Assembly (NCBI GenBank): GCA_905480545.1 | Contig: CAJQQR010000094.1 | Span: forward strand, 1 to 62,492 | From: an uncultured Pirellulaceae bacterium | GTDB lineage: Bacteria > Planctomycetota > Planctomycetia > Pirellulales > Pirellulaceae | Direction: 5' to 3' | DNA: 62,492 bases | Part shown: piece after piece, positions 36,790-46,325 of the stretch | Position numbering within the stretch: position 1 is the stretch's first letter | Layout of the letters: each line of letters begins with the position of its first letter | Notes under the pieces: model-generated | Told to the model about the DNA's origin: nothing | Seen by the model: only the letters and a program-made list of their open reading frames with translations | Database searches by the model: none | Program-made: the position numbers and the translations under genes

Positions 36790-38517
36790 TTAGCTTGCAT
36801 TTTCAACTTCATCGGTCTGCGCGAGCAACGAATCCTTGCCGATGCGATCACAAAAGTCACCAAACGTCTCGTTTTCCTCGCGATTTGCTTTAAAAAGTGT
36901 CATGACCTTCATGATCTCGGGGACGATTTCTTCAAAGGGAACGAGGTCTTTGTAGATAAAGGCAAGCCGGTTGCCTAAAAGTCGACCGCCCAAATACATC
37001 GTGTATCGGTTTTTGGCTTTGCCGACCAAACCGATGTCTGGATTAAATGGCCGTGCGCAACCGTTTGGACAACCGGTCATCCGCACCGTGAATGCCTCCG
37101 AGGAAAGTCCAATTTTTGCAAGCTCCTTCTCGAATTCATCCATCATCACTGGCAGAGCTCGTTCGCTTTCGGTAATCGCCAATCCACAGGTTGGCCACGC
37201 AACGCATGCCATCGACCAACGTCGCACGGTTGAATATTCTTCACTCAATTGAACGTTGTGTTTTTTCAAAATATTGGTCAGCTCTGCCTTGGAGCTTTCT
37301 TCAATATCGGTAAACAAAAGGCTCTGATGCGACGTCAAGCGAATCTCGGGCTTTAGCGTTTCGCAAACTTCTTTGATCGCCGATTTTAGTTTGAATTTTT
37401 CGTTGTCCCAGACGCGACCATTTTCAACGTTCAGGCCATAAAACCATTTACCATCACCTTGCTCGTCCCAACCCATGTGATCATTGAAACCGTCGACGTC
37501 TTCTGGCCTCGAATCGTTGAGTCTTTGGCCATAGTATTCAGAGACTTTGTCACGAAATTTGTCGATTCCCCATTCGTTGATTAAGTACTTCATCCGAGCA
37601 TGCTTCCGATCGGCACGATTTCCGAAATCGCGTTGTACTTTAACGATCGCTTCGCTAATCGCGATCACTTCGTCCGGTGTCGCAAACGTTAATTTCTTTG
37701 CGAGCGCCGGAAAGGTTGTTTTCTTTGCTGGCGTGACGCCCATCCCACCACCGACCAACACGTTGTACCCCACGATCTCGTCATTCTCGACGATCGCAAG
37801 CAAGCCTAAGTCGTTGGTGTAGATGTCAATGCAATTGTCGTAAGTCAAACCGATCGCTGTCTTGAACTTCCGCGGAAGATACGTCGTTCCATAAATCGGC
37901 TCTATTTCGTGTCCGTCGATTCCACCGCCGACCAATTCTTTTTCGCCCGTTTCAGGATTGGACAACCACAATTCATGATAGGCGCTTGTCCGTGGCAAGA
38001 AGTGTTCCGATACCGTATCGGCCATTGCCTGAATGTCATCGTAAATTTTGTTTTTAAACGGGGCGGGGCAGCACATGACGTTCCGATTGACGTCACCACA
38101 AGCTCCTAGAGTCGACATCTGAACTTCGTTGGTGCGGCGGATAACTTCTTTGAGATCACTTTTGTAAATCCCATGCAGTTGAATTGCCTGGCGTGTCGTC
38201 AATCTAAGCGTGGTATTACCAAGTTCATCGGCCAGGGCAATCTCAGCCAACATTTGTTCTGACGTTAATTTGCCACCCGGGATACGGGTCCGCAACATCA
38301 TCATGAACGCTTTGTCTTTAATCCCTTTTGCACGCATCGCCATTCGCTGATCGCGATCGTCTTGCTGATACATTCCGTGGTGCTTCAGAATCTGAACACT
38401 ATCACCATCAAAATTCGGCAACTCATTGGACAGCTCATCCGCGATCGTGCCGCGGAGAAATCTGCTTTCGGTTTTTAGCTTTTCAACGGGGCTGAGTTTA
38501 ATTTCTTTATCTGTCAT
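36790..38517 (-). CDS. cysI: Assimilatory sulfite reductase, hemoprotein subunit
   Basis: 575 residues. It reduces sulfite to sulfide with six electrons using sirohaem and a [4Fe-4S] cluster. The cluster/sirohaem cysteines are in ACVAWPTCGLAITESE and MTGCPNGCARPFNPDIG (CxxxxxC and CxxxC), as in E. coli CysI. The N-terminal half has the duplicated ferredoxin-like reductase lobe (LRLTTRQAIQLHGIYK, GACGDVNRNVMCCPAPF). Length fits CysI rather than nitrite reductase, and no flavin partner CysJ or sulfur-assimilation gene is adjacent. A ferredoxin-dependent Sir is the alternative. Cytoplasmic. Confidence 0.9.
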   Translation of the reverse strand: MTDKEIKLSPVEKLKTESRFLRGTIADELSNELPNFDGDSVQILKHHGMYQQDDRDQRMAMRAKGIKDKAFMMMLRTRIPGGKLTSEQMLAEIALADELGNTTLRLTTRQAIQLHGIYKSDLKEVIRRTNEVQMSTLGACGDVNRNVMCCPAPFKNKIYDDIQAMADTVSEHFLPRTSAYHELWLSNPETGEKELVGGGIDGHEIEPIYGTTYLPRKFKTAIGLTYDNCIDIYTNDLGLLAIVENDEIVGYNVLVGGGMGVTPAKKTTFPALAKKLTFATPDEVIAISEAIVKVQRDFGNRADRKHARMKYLINEWGIDKFRDKVSEYYGQRLNDSRPEDVDGFNDHMGWDEQGDGKWFYGLNVENGRVWDNEKFKLKSAIKEVCETLKPEIRLTSHQSLLFTDIEESSKAELTNILKKHNVQLSEEYSTVRRWSMACVAWPTCGLAITESERALPVMMDEFEKELAKIGLSSEAFTVRMTGCPNGCARPFNPDIGLVGKAKNRYTMYLGGRLLGNRLAFIYKDLVPFEEIVPEIMKVMTLFKANREENETFGDFCDRIGKDSLLAQTDEVENAS

Positions 38518-38582
38518 GGATCGGTTCGATCTTGCGAACGGTCTTTAAAAGGATCGAGGCTTAATTCACAAAGACGATCAAA

Positions 38583-38795
38583 TTAGTCGTTTTTGCCTGG
38601 TCTGCCCAGTCGAGTTGCAACTAAAACGTGTTGTTGCACCGTCGTTTTGCCGAGTATATCGGTCGAAGGCACATGCAACCATGGCAACTGTTGGTTGACG
38701 GGGTCGTAAATTTTGTCGGAATGCACAACCGTCGGTTGCGGCTTGAAGGCAAAGAGGTGAAGCCCAAACGGTGAATGATTAAGGCTCGCAGCCAC
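38583..38795 (-). CDS. Possible small protein, unknown
   Basis: A frame of 70 codons ending in VATRLGRPGKND, with PLPWLHVP-like segments (QQLPWLHVPSTDILGKTT). It lies upstream of the sulfite reductase gene in the same direction, between it and divergent folD. Its composition looks protein-like, but it has a non-ATG start and no ribosome site, so it may be a relic. No family recognised. Confidence 0.25.
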   Translation of the reverse strand: MAASLNHSPFGLHLFAFKPQPTVVHSDKIYDPVNQQLPWLHVPSTDILGKTTVQQHVLVATRLGRPGKND

Positions 38796-38876
38796 TTTAG
38801 GCCCGGATAAATTTCGGTACGATTACCAGTGTGCGTCGGCATAAATCGGATCAACCTGGAAATCGCAAGGGACGAA

Positions 38877-39755
38877 ATGGCAGAAATTCTTGACGGAAAA
38901 AAAATCGCGAACGAGGTCCGATCAGAAATAAAAGAAGAAGTCGCGCAATTCGTTGCGGAAACATCGGTTCGGCCACAATTGGCGGCTGTGTTGGTTGGCG
39001 AGGATCCGGCAAGTCAGGTTTATGTTAGAAATAAAGAGAAGGCTTGTGAAAAAGTGGGTATTAAAAGTCAGCTACATCGCTTGCCTGCTGAAACCAGTGA
39101 ATCAGAATTGCTCGAACTGGTGAATCAACTAAACGCTGACGCTGCTGTGCATGGGATTTTAGTTCAGCTGCCGTTGCCACACCAAATCAACGAACAAAAG
39201 ATCTTGGATGCGATTGTGCCGACGAAAGATGTCGATGCGTTTCACCCGACCAACGTCGGATTGCTTTCGCAAGGCCGTCCTCAATTTGTTCCTTGCACAC
39301 CGCATGGCTGTTTGCAGTTATTGGTTCGATATGGAATCAAAATTTCGGGTAAACATGTGGTGGTTTTGGGTCGGAGTGAAATCGTTGGTAAGCCCGTCGC
39401 GGCGATGTTGGTTCAGAAAGAGTTTTTGTATGGCAGCGATTTCGCCAACTCAACCGTTACCATCTGCCATAGCCGTACGGAGAATCTTTCAGAAATCACA
39501 CGACAGGCAGACGTTTTGATTGCAGCGATTGGAAAAGCAAATTTCGTCACAGCTGAAATGGTGAAAGACGGCGTTGTCGCAATCGATGTCGGTATCAACC
39601 GTACCGATGATGGGTTGGTCGGCGATATCGACTTCGACGAAGTAAACAAAAAAGCAAGTTACATCACGCCGGTTCCTGGCGGGGTTGGACCGATGACCAT
39701 CACCATGTTGCTGAAAAATACGCTTATCGCGGCGAGGCTCTCATGCGGTTGTTAA
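38877..39755 (+). CDS. folD: Methylenetetrahydrofolate dehydrogenase/cyclohydrolase FolD
   Basis: 292 residues from the ATG at 38877, preceded by AAGGGA. It interconverts 5,10-methylene- and 10-formyl-tetrahydrofolate with NADP. Motifs: LAAVLVGEDPASQVYVRNKEKACEKVG split as VLVGEDPASQVYVRNKEKAC (the conserved Lys of the YxxxK catalytic pair), HGILVQLPLP, DVDAFHPTNVG, VVLGRSEIVGKPVA (Rossmann), and the signature PVPGGVGPMTITMLL. Full length. It stands alone, divergent from the sulfite reductase region. Confidence 0.97.
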   Translation: MAEILDGKKIANEVRSEIKEEVAQFVAETSVRPQLAAVLVGEDPASQVYVRNKEKACEKVGIKSQLHRLPAETSESELLELVNQLNADAAVHGILVQLPLPHQINEQKILDAIVPTKDVDAFHPTNVGLLSQGRPQFVPCTPHGCLQLLVRYGIKISGKHVVVLGRSEIVGKPVAAMLVQKEFLYGSDFANSTVTICHSRTENLSEITRQADVLIAAIGKANFVTAEMVKDGVVAIDVGINRTDDGLVGDIDFDEVNKKASYITPVPGGVGPMTITMLLKNTLIAARLSCGC

Positions 39756-40019
39756 TCCAATAGCCTTTTGCCCCAGTATCAGTGATATCTTTCCCGAAAT
39801 AATTGAAAAGCAGATCGACGAGTGCGTGTTGCGCCATGGTGTTGCAGACCCGTAAACCAATCGAGATGAAACGCCAAAATTTCTCGCCGTTGTTGTGGAT
39901 TTACCATCCGGCTTACCGGTATCCTGCTCGACCAAAGGACCAAGTTGGTCCCATCCCATATTGATTTGTTTCTTCGCTTTCCTACCTAATCCCAACAACC
40001 TTCGAATACCGAGCCATAA

Positions 40020-41291
40020 ATGAATCAGATCAGACCGACCTTGTTTCTTCTTGCTACATCAATGCTTTTGGCACCATCATCTGCTGGTGCACAGGATTGG
40101 AATCGGTTTCGGGGTCCCGGTGGAATGGGGGTAAGTGACGATAAGAATGTACCGGAAACGTGGAGTGACTCAGAAAATCTGATATGGAAGTCAAAATTAC
40201 CTGGAGCGGGAGCTTCTTCGCCGATGGTCATTGGTACAAAAGTTTTTGTGACCTGTTATTCCGGCAGTTCCAGAACGATGAAGCGGCACCTGATTTGTTT
40301 CGACAAGAACTCCGGAGAGGAAATTTGGCAAAAATCTGTTGATGCCGTTCAGCCAGAGGATTCTTACAGCGGATATTTACGTGAACATGGTTACGCAAGT
40401 AACACCCCGACGTCGGATGGCGAAATGGTCTATGCGTTTTTCGGCAAGTCGGGTGTTTTTGCGTTTGACATGGACGGCAACCAGAAATGGAAATTCGACG
40501 TTGGTAAGCAGTCCAGTAACCGGCGATGGGGTTCTGCGGCGAGCTTGGTCATGTACAAGGACTTGGTGATTGTTAATGCTGGCGAGGAAGGTCGCGCGAT
40601 TTTCGCCATCAAAAAAGAAACAGGCGAACAGGCATGGAAGGCTCCGGGCGCTGCATTGGAGTTGGCTTATGGAACACCAGTCGTCGCCAAGCTAAACAAC
40701 GGGAACGAGGAGCTCTTGATCAGTGCGGTAGGCGAACTGTGGTCGATTTTTCCAGAAACCGGAAAGCTGAAAGCTTACAAATCGCTGAATTTGACAGGGA
40801 ATATTACACCGAGCATCGTCTTTAAGGACGATGTCGCGTACACATTTGGTGGGTACCCTTCGACGGTCGGACAAGCAATTAAGATCGGCGGCAGCAAGGT
40901 TCTTCCAGATTCAGACGTCGTATGGTCCACGCGAATCGGTTCATACGTTCCAACGCCGGTCCTTTACGGAGATCACCTCTATTGGGTCACCGATCGCGGC
41001 CAGGCGATTTGCCTGAAAGCAGACTCGGCAGAAAAGGTATACCAACAGCGTCTGCGAGGATTGAAAACAGGAGGACGGCCGTTTTATGCTTCGCCCGTTG
41101 TCGTAGACGGAAAAATCATCGTTCCAAGTCGCAAGAGTGGAATTTTTGTGTTTGCTGCCGAGCCGAAGTTCAAGCAAATCGCGGTGAACAAATTTGAAGA
41201 TGATTCGGAGTTCAATGGAACCGTTGCGGTCAGCCAGAGCAAGCTTTATTTTCGATCTAACGCATATCTTTATTGCGTTGGAAACAAGTAA
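40020..41291 (+). CDS. Exported PQQ-like beta-propeller protein
   Basis: 423 residues with a signal peptide (LFLLATSMLLAPSSAGAQ). The mature chain begins DWNRFRGPGGMGVSDDKNVP, the usual start of planctomycete PQQ-propeller proteins, and carries repeated blades such as LICFDKNSGEEIWQKSV, VFAFDMDGNQKWKFDVG, IFAIKKETGEQAWKAPG and YCVGNK at the end. These resemble BamB and quinoprotein dehydrogenase blades, but the catalytic residues of dehydrogenases are not evident. Likely periplasmic scaffold or binding protein. A paralogue is at 52354. Confidence 0.87.
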   Translation: MNQIRPTLFLLATSMLLAPSSAGAQDWNRFRGPGGMGVSDDKNVPETWSDSENLIWKSKLPGAGASSPMVIGTKVFVTCYSGSSRTMKRHLICFDKNSGEEIWQKSVDAVQPEDSYSGYLREHGYASNTPTSDGEMVYAFFGKSGVFAFDMDGNQKWKFDVGKQSSNRRWGSAASLVMYKDLVIVNAGEEGRAIFAIKKETGEQAWKAPGAALELAYGTPVVAKLNNGNEELLISAVGELWSIFPETGKLKAYKSLNLTGNITPSIVFKDDVAYTFGGYPSTVGQAIKIGGSKVLPDSDVVWSTRIGSYVPTPVLYGDHLYWVTDRGQAICLKADSAEKVYQQRLRGLKTGGRPFYASPVVVDGKIIVPSRKSGIFVFAAEPKFKQIAVNKFEDDSEFNGTVAVSQSKLYFRSNAYLYCVGNK

Positions 41292-41567
41292 TCTAATTCA
41301 GCCAAAAATTGAAAGCTCTTTCAAACGATTGTTGGAATTTCTGACGGTCGTTTTTTTTGTTCCGGTTTTTCAGCCGCTTATTTACAAAAGTTTAAACGCT
41401 TTAGATAAAACACAAAAGGTTTGCATGTTGTCGCGACGAACTCATTCGTACCGATCACGGATGCCGGCGAAACTTTGACGTTTCGCAACGATAGGTTTTG
41501 ACGGATTAGCTTTTCGTACACCAGCGTAACTCGTTCGACGACGTTGCCTTTTTCATATTAGAAAACC

Positions 41568-43163
41568 GTGATAACCAATACCCCGTTTCTTCGGCTTCAT
41601 GTCGAGAGTGAGGATCAAGCCGTTGATCCAACTGCTGAATTTGTAGCTTCCGTTCCAGGATTGAATCAGCTCGTTAAGTCTTTTTCAGCGGCCACCGGCT
41701 GGGAAATTGGGATGCAGCCCAGCACCCCTTCGACAGGTTTCTTTCCAAGTGACTATCTTTCAAATTGCGGCACACTTGCCCCGTTCGATTTGAAAGTGGT
41801 TGACATGTCTGCAGATGTTCCCCCCGGTGAGAAATGCCTTCATCGAGAGCAATGCGATGGTGTGATTGCCTCGATCAACCAGATGTTGGTCGATCTTTGC
41901 CGCTCCCGACGAGCGGTCAATCAATTGAACGCAGAATTGTCCACCACAATTCCCGTTACTTTTCAGGACCAAGATCTTCGAAAGAAGCATAGCCAGCAAC
42001 TGCTTAACAGGCTTGAAGGGGTCTTGCTGCAAGGGGTTGAGGCGCTTGGCATGACGGCCAGCGGTGTTTACTTGCTGGATGACGCCACTCAAGAATTGGA
42101 TTTGCGAATTCACACCGGGCTATCGCCTGATCGGCTATTGCTTTCTCCACGTTTGTTGTCGGAATGTGTTGCTGATTTGGATGCTCTAACCGGACAGACC
42201 GTTCTCATCAATGATTCGCTATTGCTTCCTGAATGGAATATTCCGGAGTCGTATCCCTCAAGCATTTGTGTACCGGTTGCGACGCACTCAACACCACTTG
42301 GGACAGTGTGGTTTTTCTCAGAAAAAAAACGCGAATTTAGTAAACAGGATTCTATCATTGCTGAGTTGATAGGCGGCCGAGTGGCTGCAGAACTGGAGAG
42401 AGAATCCGCCTCGCGAGTTGGTTCGGTATCCAGGAAATTGGAGCGTGATATTGACCGAGCAAGAGTTTGGCAACAGATCCAAACCCCCCCCTCGCTTCCT
42501 CAGATCGATGGTTGGGCTGTTACGGGAAAAGATTTTTTAACCGATGAAATCGGCGGAGCATTTCATGACCTTTCCGTTTCTCCATCAGGCTTAATTGTCG
42601 CGTCGATTGGTGATGTCCAAGGCGCTATGATCGAATCCGGTTTGGCTGCCTCGTCACTGCGAGGTGCAATGCGTGCTCACCAAGCGTATCTGCCGATACC
42701 AAAGAAATTTCTTTTCGACATCAACAATACGATGTGGGATTGTCCGCTTGGCGACCAAATTGGCTCGGTTTTCAACGTCCAGATTGAACCCGAGACTGGT
42801 ATTGCGTCGTGGGCAAATGCTGGCCAAACGGGGGCTTTGATTCTAGGAGCAGCAGCGGAAACGGATATCACTGCGGAAGGCTCGCCATTGGGTGCCTGCG
42901 AGGATGAAGAATTCGAGGCCCGCGATCGAGTCCTGCTGCCGTCTTCGGTTTTGTTTGCGTTCAATGATGGTTTTCGCCAGATATTTCGAATGGCTTTTCG
43001 ACGGAGTGACGATTTTTCCATCATGGAAATCATGTCGGGTGAAGAGCTTCGAACCGCCACTGCGATCAGCGATTGGGTTAGCAAGCTTGTCGAGAATCAC
43101 GATTCGCATCGGCGAATTCCTGATATCAGCTTCATAGCGATCGAGCGAACGACTGAGAATTGA
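41568..43163 (+). CDS. GAF-domain PP2C/SpoIIE phosphatase (RsbU-like)
   Basis: 531 residues from a GTG at 41568. The N-terminal ~150 residues are unassigned; a GAF domain spans about 140-280 (LLQGVEALGMTASGVYLLDD, SSICVPVATHSTPLGTVWFFS); a short coil follows; the SpoIIE/PP2C domain covers about 305-530, with IVASIGDVQGAMIESGLAAS, where the Asp of GDVQG binds metal, and FAFNDGF, DISFIAIE at the end. RsbU-like enzymes dephosphorylate anti-anti-sigma proteins in partner switching. No STAS or kinase partner is next door; a response regulator lies at 45126. The stop codon falls inside a TGAGAAT repeat. Confidence 0.83.
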   Translation: MITNTPFLRLHVESEDQAVDPTAEFVASVPGLNQLVKSFSAATGWEIGMQPSTPSTGFFPSDYLSNCGTLAPFDLKVVDMSADVPPGEKCLHREQCDGVIASINQMLVDLCRSRRAVNQLNAELSTTIPVTFQDQDLRKKHSQQLLNRLEGVLLQGVEALGMTASGVYLLDDATQELDLRIHTGLSPDRLLLSPRLLSECVADLDALTGQTVLINDSLLLPEWNIPESYPSSICVPVATHSTPLGTVWFFSEKKREFSKQDSIIAELIGGRVAAELERESASRVGSVSRKLERDIDRARVWQQIQTPPSLPQIDGWAVTGKDFLTDEIGGAFHDLSVSPSGLIVASIGDVQGAMIESGLAASSLRGAMRAHQAYLPIPKKFLFDINNTMWDCPLGDQIGSVFNVQIEPETGIASWANAGQTGALILGAAAETDITAEGSPLGACEDEEFEARDRVLLPSSVLFAFNDGFRQIFRMAFRRSDDFSIMEIMSGEELRTATAISDWVSKLVENHDSHRRIPDISFIAIERTTEN

Positions 43164-43181
43164 GAATTGAGAATTGAGAAT
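43154..43181. repeat. Heptamer tandem repeat over the phosphatase stop
   Basis: TGAGAAT occurs four times head to tail. The second copy supplies the TGA stop of the phosphatase gene; the array probably grew by slippage. Change in copy number would not alter the protein beyond its final residue. Confidence 0.85.
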
Positions 43182-43526
43182 TCGCGAGAGATTTTGAGAA
43201 GAATCAGAAAAGGCATGACTTGGAGAAAAGGAAGGGTCTACGCAAAGATCGATCGTGTCTCTGCGATTTGAGATTAATGCTGGACGCGGGCGTCTCAACC
43301 CACGCGTATTCGTTTCGAGGAAACAGTGTTGTGAACGCCCCCGTCCCTGCGGTGACAAAGTTTTTAGGAAGCGGCGGTAGTTCCTTGCATGTTTCGAGAA
43401 TGTCAGCAGTTGAAATGGGGCGGAGTCACGTCGAATCGAGCGATCTAACCAGAAAAGCTTGAGAAAACCGATACGAAAGGAAAGGTTAAGCCACTATACT
43501 GACCGAAACCATTTAGCCGAAATGAG
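43182..43526. other. Intergenic stretch
   Basis: About 345 bases between the phosphatase and DUF1501 genes. A plus-strand frame (43220-43462) has no ribosome site or family. No hairpin terminator or clear promoter. Confidence 0.35.
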
Positions 43527-44948
43527 ATGCAAATGCTATTTCAATCCAATCCAAACTTTCAAACGCGGCGTGAGCTGTTCGCCAAAGCGGGAGCTGGAAT
43601 CGGTTCGGTTGCTCTTGGAAGCTTGCTATCCGACTCCGGATTTGGTGGCGAGAATCCCGAAGATCAGTCAAGGCTTGCAAAAGTTGCACCGAAAGCCAAA
43701 AGCGTCATCTTCTTGCATATGGTTGGCGCTCCATCCCACCTCGACCTTTTCGAATATAAGAAAGCACTCCAAGATCATGACGGTGAACTTTGTCCTGACC
43801 GTTACTTGGAAGGACAGAGATTTGCTTTTTTACGCGGGCATCCGAAACTTCTGGGTACGCGTTTTAAGTTTAAGAAGCACGGCCAAAGTGGGAACGAATT
43901 TTCGGAATTGCTCCCGCACTTATCGTCCGTCGCTGACGATATCTGTTTGATAAAAACGGTAAACACCAAGCAGTTCAATCATGCGCCGGCACAGTTGTTT
44001 TTTCAAACGGGATTCGAGAGGTTTGGTCGGCCAACACTTGGGTCTTGGCTAAGCTATGGATTGGGCAGTGAAAACCGCGACTTGCCGGCGTTCGTTGTTT
44101 TAATTACCGGAAGTGTGGCAGGAGCAGGGAACAGTTTGTGGGGCAGTGGTTTTTTGCCGACAGAGCATCAAGGAATTGAGTTCCGAAGCAAGGGGGACCC
44201 GGTCCTGTTTCTTTCTAATCCAGACGGAATTGAGCGGGCCGATCGCCGCAAAATGGTCGACGGAATTAACTTTCTCAACCAGCAACAATATGCTGATGTC
44301 GGGGATCCGGAAATTGCTACGCGTATCAAGCAGTACGAACTGGCCTTTCGGATGCAAGCGTCGGTCCCTGAACTAATGGATATTTCGAAGGAAACGAAAT
44401 TGACCCATGAGACCTATGGAACGTCTCCGGGTAAATCGAGCTTTGCGAATAACTGTTTGTTGGCGAGGCGGCTGGTGGAACGGGGCGTGAGGTTCGTCCA
44501 ACTTTTTGACCAGGGCTGGGATCACCATGGGGGTGTTTTCAAGAGCGTTGCAAACAAAGCGAAGCAAGTCGATCGCCCGATTGCTGCGCTGATCAGCGAT
44601 TTGAAACAACGTGGTTTGCTAGATGAAACGTTGATCGTCTGGGGAAGCGAATTTGGACGGACGCCGATGATGCAGGGTGATCGTGCCTCCGTAGGTCGCG
44701 ACCACCACAAGGACGCCTACACTGTGTGGATGGCCGGTGGCGGCGTCAAAGGCGGGATGACTTATGGTAAGACCGATGAACTGGGTTATTTTCCTGTCGA
44801 AAATTCGGTCGACGTCCATGACTTTCACGCAACGCTGCTGCATTTGCTGGGTGTCAATCACAAAAAACTGACATTCAAATACCAAGGCCGAAAATTCCGC
44901 TTAACAGACGTTGCGGGAAACGTGATTCACGATATCGTAAAGTCGTAG
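43527..44948 (+). CDS. DUF1501 family protein with Tat signal
   Basis: 473 residues. [19 protein letters not shown] is a twin-arginine signal. Family motifs: [103 protein letters not shown] and the terminal [20 protein letters not shown] split at the family repeat. Unlike the copy at 29759, it has no PSD1 gene beside it; it lies between a PP2C phosphatase and a response regulator. Function of the family is unknown. Confidence 0.92.
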   Translation: MQMLFQSNPNFQTRRELFAKAGAGIGSVALGSLLSDSGFGGENPEDQSRLAKVAPKAKSVIFLHMVGAPSHLDLFEYKKALQDHDGELCPDRYLEGQRFAFLRGHPKLLGTRFKFKKHGQSGNEFSELLPHLSSVADDICLIKTVNTKQFNHAPAQLFFQTGFERFGRPTLGSWLSYGLGSENRDLPAFVVLITGSVAGAGNSLWGSGFLPTEHQGIEFRSKGDPVLFLSNPDGIERADRRKMVDGINFLNQQQYADVGDPEIATRIKQYELAFRMQASVPELMDISKETKLTHETYGTSPGKSSFANNCLLARRLVERGVRFVQLFDQGWDHHGGVFKSVANKAKQVDRPIAALISDLKQRGLLDETLIVWGSEFGRTPMMQGDRASVGRDHHKDAYTVWMAGGGVKGGMTYGKTDELGYFPVENSVDVHDFHATLLHLLGVNHKKLTFKYQGRKFRLTDVAGNVIHDIVKS

Positions 44949-45125
44949 ATGAAGTGAATTTAACAATCTCGATTGCCTGAACAAATTCGTTTTACTCGCA
45001 TGGAGAACACGAATTCGTTTCAGCAACACGAGATTGTCACGTCCCTATCGGTTCACTCACACCCTGCGGTGCCAAGGTTCAAAAGCAATCAACGCTCCGT
45101 CGAACTTATTTACGGACCTTTTAAT

Positions 45126-45578
45126 ATGCCAGACAAAATGACCACCAGCAGGATTTTGATCGCCGATGACAATCAAGCGAATTGTGAATTGTTGGAAGCC
45201 TATTTGTCAGAAATTGATTGTGAAGTTGCGATGGCAGTTGATGGAGCGGAAGCGATCGATAAAGTCGCTTCGTTCAGGCCAGACGTCATTTTGCTTGACA
45301 TCATGATGCCGAAATTTAGCGGATTTGAGGTTTGCGAAAAAATCAAATCCAACGAATCGAGCAAAAACGTAATGGTTCTAATGGTGACTGCCCTTAATGA
45401 ATTGGGGGATATCGAACGAGCGGTTCGATCGGGTACGGATGACTTTCTTTCAAAGCCTGTCAATAAGGTCGAGTTGCTAAAGCGAGTTAGCAACATGCTA
45501 AAGCTTCGTGATGTTCATGATGAAAATGAGCGACTGAGGCAGTATATCGAAGAGATGGAATCGGGTTCAAAGCAGTGA
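45126..45578 (+). CDS. Single-domain response regulator
   Basis: About 150 residues from the ATG at 45126 (MPDKMTTSRILIADDNQANC); a longer frame adds 50 non-conserved residues. The receiver domain carries the acidic pair in IADDN, the phosphoacceptor Asp in VILLDIMMP, Thr in MVTALNE and Lys in DDFLSKPVN. After the domain a short coiled coil (HDENERLRQYIEEMESG) ends the protein, with no output domain, so it works by binding a partner. No kinase is adjacent; candidates are the orphan kinase at 10477 or the phosphatase at 41568 as effector. Cytoplasmic. Confidence 0.88.
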   Translation: MPDKMTTSRILIADDNQANCELLEAYLSEIDCEVAMAVDGAEAIDKVASFRPDVILLDIMMPKFSGFEVCEKIKSNESSKNVMVLMVTALNELGDIERAVRSGTDDFLSKPVNKVELLKRVSNMLKLRDVHDENERLRQYIEEMESGSKQ

Positions 45579-45779
45579 AATGCCTGTTTTTGTGCTTTTT
45601 TTGCCTTTTCGGGCTTTTTTGTTGGCAATTTGCTTGCGTGAACCTAAGTTCAATGAATTGCTTGGTTGACCGGTTTAGTCTGAATGGATAAACTGGGCAA
45701 GGAGCGTGGTTTGAAATCCATTCGCGAGCAATATCGAACAAACAGAAAAGTTATTTACAACCGTTTTTGGGAGAGAAGA

Positions 45780-46115
45780 ATGTTTCGAGTAGTTTTACCT
45801 TTGGCGATCGTCGCCGGATTTTTTTTCGCATCAACTGCATCGGCAAACGACTGTGGTTGTGTTGAAGTGACCAAGTGCCGAACTGTAAAAAAGCTTTCGC
45901 TTGAGCGCGTTTGTGTCACCAAACCAGTGACTCGTTTGCGTCTTAAGTGCGTAACTGATTGTTGCGGTTGCACACGAATGAAGCTTTGCAAGGAAACCAC
46001 CCATCGTCAGGTTTCTCGCTTGCGTCTTAAGGTTACCGAATGCTGCAAGTGCAAAACCGTTTGCCGCCCAGCTCCAAAGCCTTGTTGCACGACACCGGCT
46101 CCATGCTGTAACTAG
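45780..46115 (+). CDS. Small exported cysteine-rich protein with internal repeat
   Basis: 111 residues from the ATG at 45780, with GGAGAGAAG just upstream. The signal peptide MFRVVLPLAIVAGFFFASTA ends at SANDCG. About 20 cysteines follow, many as CC or CxC pairs. Two copies of a motif are seen: VTRLRLKCVTDCCGCTRMK and VSRLRLKVTECCKCKTVC, so an ancestral unit of about 25 residues was duplicated. The proline-rich end is PKPCCTTPAPCCN. It has its own terminator at 46175. Such proteins may take part in disulfide cross-linked envelope layers; this is inference. No haem motif. Confidence 0.72.
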   Translation: MFRVVLPLAIVAGFFFASTASANDCGCVEVTKCRTVKKLSLERVCVTKPVTRLRLKCVTDCCGCTRMKLCKETTHRQVSRLRLKVTECCKCKTVCRPAPKPCCTTPAPCCN

Positions 46116-46174
46116 TTTGTGAATACTGACATTCCCGAGAACGGTTGATCGCCGTTTATGGATTTATTCATACG

Positions 46175-46201
46175 AGACCGCTAATTTTGGCGGTCTTTTT
46201 T
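46175..46201 (+). terminator. Rho-independent terminator after the cysteine-rich gene
   Basis: Stem GACCGC (46176-46181) and GCGGTC (46190-46195) with loop TAATTTTG, followed by seven T. It ends the short transcript of the gene at 45780. Confidence 0.85.
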
Positions 46202-46325
46202 ATTGCGCCAGCAGCTTTGGGACTGTTTGTCGGTCTCTTGTGCAATTGCCATTCTTCAGATGAATTGAAGGTTGTGATCAGTTATAATTGAGAAGCACGT
46301 TCGTCCTGTCACTTGCTTTATCGAC

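Noticed and set aside
39741..39998. Minus-strand frame between folD and the propeller gene
   Set aside because: It overlaps the end of folD, and plus-strand fragments in the same place look no worse; no family is recognised.
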